From G963677445 sp963678275 (GTDB lineage Bacteria > Bacteroidota > Ignavibacteria > Ignavibacteriales > Melioribacteraceae), in NCBI GenBank assembly GCA_963678275.1, contig OY782765.1, forward strand, positions 1,736,001 through 1,800,000: a DNA stretch of 64,000 nucleotides, read 5' to 3'. The position numbers and the translations under genes were made by a program. Positions 34,123 to 42,485 of the stretch are shown in pieces. A model generated the notes under the pieces. That model saw only the letters and a list, made by a program, of their open reading frames with translations. It searched no databases and was not told where the DNA came from. Position 1 is the first letter of the stretch. Each line of letters starts with the position of its first letter.

Positions 34123-37100
34123 TTATTTCATCAACATCATTTTTCGGCTGTCACTGAATAAAGAGCCATCAGCTCCTTTTGCCGATATTGTGTAAATATA
34201 TATTCCGCTGGATAAAGCCTCGCCATCAAACTCCAGATTGTGATATCCCGCGGGCTGCATTTTTTCAGAATAAGTATATACCTTTTGACCAAGAATATTA
34301 TATACGGCAAATTCTACGTCCGATTCAACCGGGAGTGAAAAACCTATTTTGGTTGATGGATTAAACGGATTAGGATAATTTTGCTCCAGAGCAAAGTTAT
34401 TCGGGATTTCACCCGATGAGATAAGAAGCGATCTTACAGATTCATTACTTATAATCATCCTTCCGTTATCCTTAAAACTATATTCAGCGAGTGAAACAGG
34501 ATCTTTTATTCTAATCTCCATACCAACAGATTCAAGAACTATGGGAAACACGACATTACGTAAAGAAATTTCAGCAGCGCCCGCTTCAGTGTTGATAGCG
34601 GCCATGTTATCGGTTGTCCGTATATCAAATATACCTTCAGGGGGAGCGGGAGGTAGAATATATTCTGACTGCCCGAAATCGCCCCTGAATATCTTCAGGC
34701 TCATTCTGTTCCCTGCCGCGTCGGTGAAAACCAGGCTGCCATCGGCTGTTTTGCTGTTATTATTGGTTTTCCCGGGAACAATAATATTTGTCAATATCGC
34801 CCCCTCTTCCGATGCTCTTACCCAGTAACCTTTACCCGGGTCAAGAGTCTGGGCGGTAAAATAACCGGCATTAAAACCAAAGAAGTTGGATTCGATAATC
34901 GCCGGAGGACTTGTGTTAATTCCACTTACATTTATCTGCTCGTCAAAGGGACCTATAAGATTCCATCCTTCCGCCAGAGGAATTTCACCTGTGGTGATTT
35001 CATCCCCTGTCAGATTTAACGCGCCGCCGTCATCGAACTTAAGCCAGTAACCTTTTCCATATTCCAGATCAGAAAAGGAAATGTAACCGTTATTAAATCC
35101 GAAAGCCTGGGATACCGCGGATGGAAAGAGTGAACTGAGGGACATGTCGGAAGCGTCAACAGGAACAGAAATTATATTCCAGCCGGCATCAACATTTACC
35201 GGAACAGTTATCGTTCCCCCCGAGCCGAATTCATGGAGATAAAATTCACCTGTATCTATGTTGCCATCGCCATTGCCCGCCGGAGTCTGTCCGTTAAGCG
35301 CTCCGCCATCATCGGTCTGGTATCTGCCAATAGCTATATATATATTTAATGGAACAACGCCAAATTCTTCCTCAAGATTTATATACCCTTCAAGGTAATC
35401 ACCTGCCGCGTTATCGGCGGTACTGTTATTGTCGAACCAGCCGGACCAGCCGTTTGTGCTTTCATTGGCTAAGTAAGCTGACCAGTCTCCCGTTTCTCCC
35501 GCTTTTGCCCAGGGAGCGGCAACCATCTCATCAGGATTATCCGAGATAAGAATAAAAATATCATCACCCAGTGACGCCGCTGATTGTGTCGCCACGTAAA
35601 GAAGAGGATTCTGCCAGCCGAGATACAGATCAAGTCCGTTATTTGTCGAAATTATTGACGCGGTTGAATCAACGGCGCCATCCATCTCAAATCCCGAAGG
35701 GGTATTATTAAATACAATCTGGTAATCCAGTCCTCCATTATTATCCCATGTATCATCATCATAATGAATTACAAAAGTAACATTGTTAACTATCTGGGCC
35801 GCGTTATTAAATGGCCCTATCTGAAGTGTAAGGTTACCTGAAGTGTCGGGACCATTAAAAGGAGTTTCAACCGCGGGGCCTGAGCCATTAAATAACTCTG
35901 TTCCGGAAGGCCAGTAAACTTCATCCGGTGTCTGCCATCCGTTAACTCCCCAATGCAGTTTTCCTCCTATGGTTGCCCCGGAGACGGTTATCGTGATCAT
36001 ATCATCGTTCGTGGGCTGATAAGGTTCCCAGGATACACCGGAGGAACCACCCCCTCCGTTATAATCTCCAACCCAGACATGCTTGATAATTGATTTGGAT
36101 ACATTATTATTGCTGTCAACTGCCTCTATGTAATAATCGAGCAATTTATCATTGATTCCCGTTATTTCGGCCTGGTACTGTTTTGCTTTATACATCGGTG
36201 TGGGATTTGTCTGAGAGGCGATATCCCACTCGGTCATATCAATCTCCTGCCATGAGCCTACATCTGAACCTCCCGCGTATGTTTCATTCTGGTGGTTATC
36301 CATCGAATTGACACCGTCGAGGTCTTCCCTGTATTTCAGCTTAACTGTCTTCAGCCCGCTGCGGTCGAATACATAACTCCATACCATGAAGTCGGATGAC
36401 TGGCTTATTCCCCATTCCGTGCCCCCCGGATTATAAGGTTCTCTCTGCGGATGAAATATCGACGGGCCGGTGTTGTCTGTTCCGGTTATGTTGCCCGCAT
36501 GCTGGAATACATAGTTGCAGGCCCTCGTCGGGTTGCTGTCCCATATTCCGTTCAGTGAGCCGTCCCAGTACCAGTAACAGCTCGTCTGGGAATTCATATA
36601 ATATCTTCGCGCTTCCTTTGTATCATTGGCATTTGGGTTTATCTGTTCTGCCTGCTCCACAAAGTTCTTGGCCGCGGTAACCACCGCCCAGCTATTGCGG
36701 TCTGGACTGTAGCCGTTATCCCCGGGTGCGCCAAGCCATTTCATGAATTCGGGGTCTCCGTTGTCGGCTCCGCTCCAGCTTCCATTCTCCACATGGATAA
36801 CATCATCCTGCGCCGGAGGGAACATATCGAGATAATCCTGGATTGTTGTGCAGACAAAACGCGAGGGATTCGACTGAAGCCAGTTTACAAAATTCTGAAA
36901 GTTACTGTGGTAATATGATTCCGAGCCTCCGCCATAATTGTCCCCGTCATGGTGAAGAACGATAAGGATAGGATGTTCTGAGTCTGTATTATAGGATTCA
37001 AACTGGCTCATTACTGATTCATACTGTAACGCGCCGAATCCTCCCCGTCCATCTTCATTACCGAGATATCGGTCGGCGGGCACTCCTATTATCCTGGTTA

Positions 37101-37911
37101 CTTCGCCTGTCTCAGGATCGGCGTATTCTATCCACTTTGGTTTGCTCGACCAGGCGGCAGATACTTTTGTCGGAGCCCAGAGGTTATTCAGTTGTATCCA
37201 GTCTCCGGGGTTGGGATTAAGTATATCTGAGCCGTTTGGTTCATAAAGGCCTCCTTCCGATGCCCAGGGATATCCTTCACAGGTTCGCTCAAAGTGGATA
37301 TTATCAATCAGCGCCCATTCTATTCCTTCATCGGCAAGGGCGGGTATCATTTCAGGGGTAAAGGCATTTTCAGGGGGAAATATACCCCGTGAATAATTTC
37401 CGCTGAAGTTTGTGGAGAATATTTCTTTGTGAGCCTGTATCTGTTTTCTTATATCGCTGTAATCTATCAGTCCCATCAGTGGATGATGATAACCGAAGCC
37501 TACCATATCCAGCCGGGGATTGCCGAGACTTGTAGTCTGTGTTTTTATATAATTCCAGTGGCTTTTCCAGTTCTGGAAGTTTCCGTTGCCTCCCGCTTCA
37601 AGGTTGTTCAGGTTTTCCACAAGGCTGCCTGAAAAACTTACCTGGGCGCCAAGATGAGGCAGACCGGCGTCTATGCCTGACTGCACGGCGTCTTTCGGCC
37701 AGCTATTGTATGGGCCTAACCGCTGGTTATGGATATCTGCTATCGAATAGGGAAACCTTCCATTGTTATCGGTTTCTATCAGGTTTTCATAAGGCCAGTA
37801 GATAGGCTGATGCATATGCCATAAAAATGCTATGTAAATCGGAGGGTTTTCTTTTTCTCCGCCTGTCAGGGTAAAGCTTAACAGAAATAAAAACAATAAA
37901 CTCTTTTTCAT
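34123..37911 (-). CDS. Secreted GH57 glycoside hydrolase with binding domains and T9SS tail
   Basis: Probable alpha-glucan hydrolase (amylopullulanase-type GH57), 1262 aa, exported and surface-bound by T9SS. It starts at the ATG at 37911 (MKKSLLFLFLLSFTLTGGE signal; AAGG upstream). GH57 motifs: WHMHQPIYWP at residues 31-40, GFGYHHPLMG at 138-147, GIFPPENAF at 176-184 with nucleophile Glu181, and LHHDGDNYGGG near 320-329 with catalytic Asp322. Residues about 510-615 are beta-rich (CBM or Ig-like). Residues 626-735 resemble a starch-binding module (SWEPYQPTNDDMITITV, KLHWGVNGWQTPDEVYW). Residues 740-895 resemble a DOMON/glucodextranase C-terminal domain. The GWN/GYW module spans 906-1042, the PPAPPEGIFDIR block follows, and a T9SS sorting domain ends it (NYPNPFNPSTKIGFSLPVE). 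Monocistronic. Confidence 0.87.
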   Translation of the reverse strand: MKKSLLFLFLLSFTLTGGEKENPPIYIAFLWHMHQPIYWPYENLIETDNNGRFPYSIADIHNQRLGPYNSWPKDAVQSGIDAGLPHLGAQVSFSGSLVENLNNLEAGGNGNFQNWKSHWNYIKTQTTSLGNPRLDMVGFGYHHPLMGLIDYSDIRKQIQAHKEIFSTNFSGNYSRGIFPPENAFTPEMIPALADEGIEWALIDNIHFERTCEGYPWASEGGLYEPNGSDILNPNPGDWIQLNNLWAPTKVSAAWSSKPKWIEYADPETGEVTRIIGVPADRYLGNEDGRGGFGALQYESVMSQFESYNTDSEHPILIVLHHDGDNYGGGSESYYHSNFQNFVNWLQSNPSRFVCTTIQDYLDMFPPAQDDVIHVENGSWSGADNGDPEFMKWLGAPGDNGYSPDRNSWAVVTAAKNFVEQAEQINPNANDTKEARRYYMNSQTSCYWYWDGSLNGIWDSNPTRACNYVFQHAGNITGTDNTGPSIFHPQREPYNPGGTEWGISQSSDFMVWSYVFDRSGLKTVKLKYREDLDGVNSMDNHQNETYAGGSDVGSWQEIDMTEWDIASQTNPTPMYKAKQYQAEITGINDKLLDYYIEAVDSNNNVSKSIIKHVWVGDYNGGGGSSGVSWEPYQPTNDDMITITVSGATIGGKLHWGVNGWQTPDEVYWPSGTELFNGSGPAVETPFNGPDTSGNLTLQIGPFNNAAQIVNNVTFVIHYDDDTWDNNGGLDYQIVFNNTPSGFEMDGAVDSTASIISTNNGLDLYLGWQNPLLYVATQSAASLGDDIFILISDNPDEMVAAPWAKAGETGDWSAYLANESTNGWSGWFDNNSTADNAAGDYLEGYINLEEEFGVVPLNIYIAIGRYQTDDGGALNGQTPAGNGDGNIDTGEFYLHEFGSGGTITVPVNVDAGWNIISVPVDASDMSLSSLFPSAVSQAFGFNNGYISFSDLEYGKGYWLKFDDGGALNLTGDEITTGEIPLAEGWNLIGPFDEQINVSGINTSPPAIIESNFFGFNAGYFTAQTLDPGKGYWVRASEEGAILTNIIVPGKTNNNSKTADGSLVFTDAAGNRMSLKIFRGDFGQSEYILPPAPPEGIFDIRTTDNMAAINTEAGAAEISLRNVVFPIVLESVGMEIRIKDPVSLAEYSFKDNGRMIISNESVRSLLISSGEIPNNFALEQNYPNPFNPSTKIGFSLPVESDVEFAVYNILGQKVYTYSEKMQPAGYHNLEFDGEALSSGIYIYTISAKGADGSLFSDSRKMMLMK

Positions 37912-38234
37912 TAGTATTACCTTGATTAAGTAGTAAAAAATGCAAATTAAAATAAAAAAAAAGAATAATAAATGCTGTGATAATTGTAATATCACTAAAA
38001 TGCTTTATGTTTCTTATCCTCATTTTTATTTGCGCCTTATTAATTAATGGCTATTCTCAATAACACCTAATTTATTTATGTCAACCTTATCATTTGCCTT
38101 AAAATACATTTAACTGTTTCAAACAAAATCTGGTGACAAAACACAAAAAAAATTGTTTTGAATTTCTGTTCAAAAAAAAGCTAACCAAAATTCGGTTGAT
38201 ACGTCTAAAATTTTGAACCTAACAGGAGAAAATT
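37912..38234. other. Divergent intergenic region
   Basis: AT-rich, gene-free spacer between the GH57 gene (-) and the PspC gene (+); it must hold promoters for both. An AACAGGAGA ribosome binding site precedes the 38235 ATG. I see no convincing promoter hexamers or repeats. Confidence 0.4.
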
Positions 38235-38729
38235 ATGAATGACCGATTGTTCAGATCACGGAGAAACAGAATTGTTGGCGGTGTTGCCGCGGGGTTCGCA
38301 GAATATCTTAACCTGGAACCGATTATTATCAGGCTGCTTTTTGTAGTAATTACTATTTTTAATGGTCTGGGTATTTTATTATATATTGTCCTCTGGATTG
38401 TAGTGCCTGAAGAAATTGTGGTACAAACCGGAACCGGAACCACTACGGCGCGGGGTGATAAAGATTTCGATAAACACAGCGCGAAAGAAAGTGACGAAAG
38501 CTCACACAGTGAAAATACAGGAGATAATGAGTATACACCGGCAGACAAGGATGAAAAAAAATCCTCCGGTAAGGGACGAATAATAATTGGCCTGACATTA
38601 TTAGTTTTGGGTTTTCTTTTCCTTTTTGATAATTTTTTCCCTTATTTTGAAATTATTGATATATTTCCACTTTTGTTACTTGGTTTTGGTATATTTTTAA
38701 TTTGGAATTCAATCAGCAAACAGAGATAA
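38235..38729 (+). CDS. PspC-domain membrane protein
   Basis: Envelope-stress-type membrane protein of 164 aa. The PspC domain fills residues 1-65 (RLFRSRRNRIVGGVAAGFAE, YLNLEPIIIRLLFVVITIF, GLGILLYIVLWIVVPEE) with its amphipathic start and transmembrane segment. A charged, disordered linker follows at 70-115, then two C-terminal hydrophobic segments at about 118-160 (IIIGLTLLVLGFLFLFDNFF, FPLLLLGFGIFLIWNSI) of the DUF5668/LiaI type. AACAGGAG lies 7 nt before the ATG. The next gene begins 6 nt downstream and encodes a LiaF-like protein, so the pair probably senses or buffers membrane stress. No kinase or sigma factor is adjacent on this strand. Confidence 0.88.
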   Translation: MNDRLFRSRRNRIVGGVAAGFAEYLNLEPIIIRLLFVVITIFNGLGILLYIVLWIVVPEEIVVQTGTGTTTARGDKDFDKHSAKESDESSHSENTGDNEYTPADKDEKKSSGKGRIIIGLTLLVLGFLFLFDNFFPYFEIIDIFPLLLLGFGIFLIWNSISKQR

Positions 38730-38735
38730 ACTATT

Positions 38736-39662
38736 ATGAAAACTGGACAAATTTTTTGGGGAACCGCACTCATATCCGCCGGCTCACTGATCTTACTTGT
38801 AAGATATGACGCGCTGAATGTCGACTGGAATTTCATCTGGAATCTGTGGCCCCTGTATTTTGTATTCTGGGGATTATCTTTATTGACAAAACAATCCTCT
38901 TTTCGTCCATTCATCGCGCTTTTATTCGGGCTGTTCACCGGAATTTTTTCCTATGGCATCATAAATATGGTATATGACAATGATTTTGTCTTTGATGAAG
39001 ATGGCCCTGAATACCGTGTTGAGAGATTTACGGAAGAATATGATCCGGGAATTAACACTGCCAGACTTGAAGTTAATTCGGGCGCGGGAAAATTCTACAT
39101 TCGCAAATCAACCGGAGATTTGGTAAAAGGTATAGCAAGAGGAAATTATGCCGATTATTTTTTCAAGGTGAAAAAAGCGGGTGATAATGCGGAAATAAAT
39201 TTTGATTATACTAAAAACATTCGAATATTCGATGGAAAACTCAGGAATACACTTGAGATCAGGCTTCATCGTTCTCCTCTCTGGAATTTGGAATTAAACC
39301 TGGGAGCGGCTAAATCTCATTTTGACCTGAGTGATTTTAAAATAAAAAAAATTGAATTGAATGCCGGAGCGGCAAGCACCTATTTTAAACTTGGCAATCT
39401 TTATGAGGATACAAGATTAAATGTGGAAATGGGTGCCGCCGAACTGGAACTGGAAATTCCTGAAAACACCGGATGCAAAATTTCGGGTGAGATGGTTCTC
39501 GTATTAACAGATTTACCGGGATTTATTAAAGCCGGTGAAGATTATTATATTTCGGAAAATTATGAAGAATCGACCAACAAAATTTTTCTGCATATTGAAA
39601 CAGGAGTATCATCAATAAAAATTAAAAGATACAAGGAAACTTTACTGCGAAACCGGAACTGA
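38736..39662 (+). CDS. LiaF-like membrane protein
   Basis: Membrane protein of 308 aa related to LiaF (cell-wall-active antibiotic response). The N-terminal third has three to four transmembrane segments (ILLVRYDALNVDWNFIWNL, WPLYFVFWGLSLL, FIALLFGLFTGIFSYGI). The rest is a repetitive beta-solenoid-like domain built of short strands, with recurring 'ARLEVNSGAGKFYI', 'LELNLGAAKSHFDLS', 'IELNAGAASTYFKLG', 'LNVEMGAAELELEIP' units, the pattern of LiaF/DUF2154 C-termini. It lies 6 nt after the PspC gene in one operon and ends before a strong terminator. In Gram-positive bacteria LiaF restrains a kinase; the function in this group is inferred only. Confidence 0.82.
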   Translation: MKTGQIFWGTALISAGSLILLVRYDALNVDWNFIWNLWPLYFVFWGLSLLTKQSSFRPFIALLFGLFTGIFSYGIINMVYDNDFVFDEDGPEYRVERFTEEYDPGINTARLEVNSGAGKFYIRKSTGDLVKGIARGNYADYFFKVKKAGDNAEINFDYTKNIRIFDGKLRNTLEIRLHRSPLWNLELNLGAAKSHFDLSDFKIKKIELNAGAASTYFKLGNLYEDTRLNVEMGAAELELEIPENTGCKISGEMVLVLTDLPGFIKAGEDYYISENYEESTNKIFLHIETGVSSIKIKRYKETLLRNRN

Positions 39663-39687
39663 AAAACACCGATTTTATTACACCGGG

Positions 39688-39743
39688 ATCCCTGCTTGCG
39701 CAACATTAAATTTTTGTGCCTGAGCAGGGATTTTCTTTTTTTT
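39688..39743 (+). terminator. Rho-independent terminator of the pspC-liaF-like operon
   Basis: ATCCCTGCTTGCGCAA pairs with TTGTGCCTGAGCAGGGAT around a short AT loop, followed by TTTTCTTTTTTTT. Confidence 0.85.
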
Positions 39744-39809
39744 GTTTCTCCCGACCAGTCAAATCCCAAAACTGCCTTGCAGGGGGTTACACAATCGGGG
39801 TAAATAAAA

Positions 39810-42125
39810 TCAGCCGCGCGCTTCCCTGAAGGCGATTCTGAAAACAGTTCCCGAATCTTTTTTACTTGATATATATATTTTCGCGCCATTTAAATCAGCA
39901 AGTTTTCTCGCTATGGCGAGTCCCAGACCATTCCCTTCAAATTTTCTGGTATAGCCTGTTTCTTCAGTGGTAAATGGTTCAAAAATATCCTCAATATAGT
40001 TTTCATCAATACCAATGCCGGTATCTTCAACCAGAATTTCGATATAATCGATATTGCGCCTGGTAGAAATTGAGATAGCGCCTTTTTCTGTAAACTTCAA
40101 AGCATTTTCTATGACATTTCTGAGTAAAATTTCAACCGAATATTCATCGCCCCGTATGAAAAAACGGTCAATATTCTCCTCCATTGTAAAACTGATTTTC
40201 CGATTATCCGCAACCGGTTTCAGTTCTTTATATATTTTCCCCAGAATTTCATGTTGAAGATCAAAAATACTAAGCTTTATCTCAAAATTTCCGGTCTGCA
40301 ATTCCGACATTATCAAAATTGAATCGATAGTTTTTATTATCCGCTCCCCTTCTTCTTTCATAACGCTGAAGCTTTTAGCCAGCTCCTTATCAATATTGTC
40401 ATCAAATTCTTCCCTGATAAAATTCGCGAAGCTTAAGATCGAATGCATGGGAGTTCTGATTTCATGCGACATCTGAGAGAGGAATTCGGTTTTGAGCGAA
40501 TCAGATCTCTCCGCTTTTTCTTTTGCCTGCTTTAACTGATCTTCAATAATTTTCCTTTGTTTAATTTCCTCTTTCAGAGTCTGATTTTTAAGGAACAACT
40601 CAGCGGTTCTTTCTTTTACCCTTTCTTCGAGCTGATTGGTAAGTTTAATAAGTCCTTCACGGTTTTTTGTCAGTTGGTCATTTAATTGCCTTTTATACCG
40701 GTATAAAAGGAATAATACTATCGCCAGCCCGATAGCAAGAATCATAAGTACCATAAAAGATATTCTCATAATTCTTTCTCTTTCGAGCGATAGTTCCTTC
40801 ATTCGGTGCTGCTGTTTAAGTATCTCTATCTGTTTTTCTCTCTGCTCAATTTCATTTTTTACATGAAGACGGGCAATTTTTTTGGCGTTTTTTTCTTCTT
40901 CGAGGGCATTGTAAATTTCATTAAACTTTTTGTGATAATCATAGGCTGATTGAAAATTTCCTTTGCGGGCAAAAATATCCGCTAATTTCTGATAACTTTC
41001 TGACGAAATTTCTTTTATTTCCTCAGAAAGAGCAATCTTCAGACTTTGCCGGAAATAATCTGCCGCCTCATTAATTTTACCGGATTGCAGAAAAATATCT
41101 CCAAGCAGCATTAAATTTGAAGCGGTGCCAAGTTTATCATTAAGTTTTTCTCTCGCTTCAAGAGCATCCCTGAAATACTTCAACGCTTTTTCCTTATTGC
41201 CGCCGGCCAGATAAGTATGACCAATTTCAAGCAGATTATTCGCTATTCCATATTGATTGCCTTCGTCGAGATAAATTTTCATCGAACGCTGATAAGATTT
41301 CAGGGAAAGTTCATAGTTGCCAATAGTCCGGTAAATGCTGCCCATACTCTTTAGTGAAAGGGCCACCCCGTTCGAGTTGGCCATATTTTCGTAAAGAGAA
41401 AGTGATTTATTGGCATATTCCAGAGCCTTTTTATTTTCATTCAGGTCAGTATATAAAACGGAGATGTTGTTATATGCGTAGGCAATACCTTCATCGTAAC
41501 CAATTCGTTTATAAATATCAATGCACCGGAGTAAATTGTCGAGGGCGTTTTCATAGTTCCCCCTGGAACGTTCGAGCCGGCCAAGATTTACCAGGGTAGT
41601 GGCAATACCTTTGTCATCACCAATATTTTTTCTTATTTCCAGGGCCTGTAAATATATTTTTTCCGCCTGGGTAAAGCTTCCAAAATATTGATAAATATTA
41701 GCTATACTGCTGAGAGTATTAGCGGTATTCCTCGGATTATCCAATGATTCCCTGTGTTCGAGTGCCTGCAGGAAATATTCCAGCGCTTCCTTATACTGTC
41801 CATCGAAGTAAAGGGCGAGCCCGATATTATCCAAAGCTCTCGCTTTTCCCTCTAAATATTCCAGCTCCCCGGCCAGATTGAGAGCCAGATTTCCGTAATG
41901 CAAGGCTGAATCGGCATCGGTGCGCCTGTAATGAACCGCGATATCACAATACCTTTCTACTTTTTCCGTTCCGGATATCTTCTGGATAATATTCTTCAAA
42001 CTATCCAGATTTCCGGCGCTGAGACCTGTATAGATGAAGAGTAAAAGTAAAGAGGAATAAATAAATTGTTTTATACTGTTAAATATTGTGAACCTTATCA
42101 CCACGCTTCCTGAAATATTGGTCAA
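39810..42125 (-). CDS. TPR-domain sensor histidine kinase
   Basis: Membrane-bound sensor kinase, 771 aa. An N-terminal hydrophobic signal or anchor (FIYSSLLLLFIYTGLSAG) is followed by about eight to nine tetratricopeptide repeats at residues 70-400 (for example ALDNIGLALYFDGQYKEALE, TLVNLGRLERSRGNYENALD, NLLEIGHTYLAGGNKEKALK). These lie in the periplasm if the anchor is cleaved. Then come a coiled coil (about 395-440), a transmembrane helix (about 447-468, ISFMVLMILAIGLAIVLFLL) and another coiled coil. The HisKA box is FLSQMSHEIRTPMHS with phospho-acceptor His554. The ATPase domain has NVIENALKF, DTGIGI and GNGLGLAIARKLA. It starts with TTG at 42125; a GTG at codon 8 or 9 behind AGGAAG is an alternative. 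No response regulator is adjacent. Confidence 0.9.
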   Translation of the reverse strand: MTNISGSVVIRFTIFNSIKQFIYSSLLLLFIYTGLSAGNLDSLKNIIQKISGTEKVERYCDIAVHYRRTDADSALHYGNLALNLAGELEYLEGKARALDNIGLALYFDGQYKEALEYFLQALEHRESLDNPRNTANTLSSIANIYQYFGSFTQAEKIYLQALEIRKNIGDDKGIATTLVNLGRLERSRGNYENALDNLLRCIDIYKRIGYDEGIAYAYNNISVLYTDLNENKKALEYANKSLSLYENMANSNGVALSLKSMGSIYRTIGNYELSLKSYQRSMKIYLDEGNQYGIANNLLEIGHTYLAGGNKEKALKYFRDALEAREKLNDKLGTASNLMLLGDIFLQSGKINEAADYFRQSLKIALSEEIKEISSESYQKLADIFARKGNFQSAYDYHKKFNEIYNALEEEKNAKKIARLHVKNEIEQREKQIEILKQQHRMKELSLERERIMRISFMVLMILAIGLAIVLFLLYRYKRQLNDQLTKNREGLIKLTNQLEERVKERTAELFLKNQTLKEEIKQRKIIEDQLKQAKEKAERSDSLKTEFLSQMSHEIRTPMHSILSFANFIREEFDDNIDKELAKSFSVMKEEGERIIKTIDSILIMSELQTGNFEIKLSIFDLQHEILGKIYKELKPVADNRKISFTMEENIDRFFIRGDEYSVEILLRNVIENALKFTEKGAISISTRRNIDYIEILVEDTGIGIDENYIEDIFEPFTTEETGYTRKFEGNGLGLAIARKLADLNGAKIYISSKKDSGTVFRIAFREARG

Positions 42126-42485
42126 AATTTTTTACCTTTTTTTTCACTTAATAATTTACGGCAAATAATCTAATATTGAAAGTATTGTGTCATTATTATC
42201 TGTTTCACCCTGTTTTTTTGTTCCCGGAATGAGATTTCAAGTAACAGGACGCATTGTCTTTTTATATCGAGCTTAAAAATTTCCTTAAATGTTTTTTTAG
42301 CTAAAATTTATCTGGGTATTTACTTTTATCCTAACAATATATTAAATTGTGCGTACAGAATTTTATTAATATAAATTACTCTCTTACAAGAGAAGCCCGG
42401 AGTAGAAGTTAAGAGATGTTAAGATATAGATATCTCATGTAACACAGCCAATCTAATTATTTCCAAAAAAAATAAGGATCACACT
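42126..42485. other. Divergent intergenic region with candidate promoter for the C25 protease
   Basis: No gene here. A plus-strand TTGTGC (42347-42352), 17-nt spacer and TATAAA (42370-42375) form a plausible promoter about 110 nt upstream of the 42486 ATG, leaving a leader with no clear hairpin. AAGGAT precedes the ATG by 7 nt. Confidence 0.35.
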
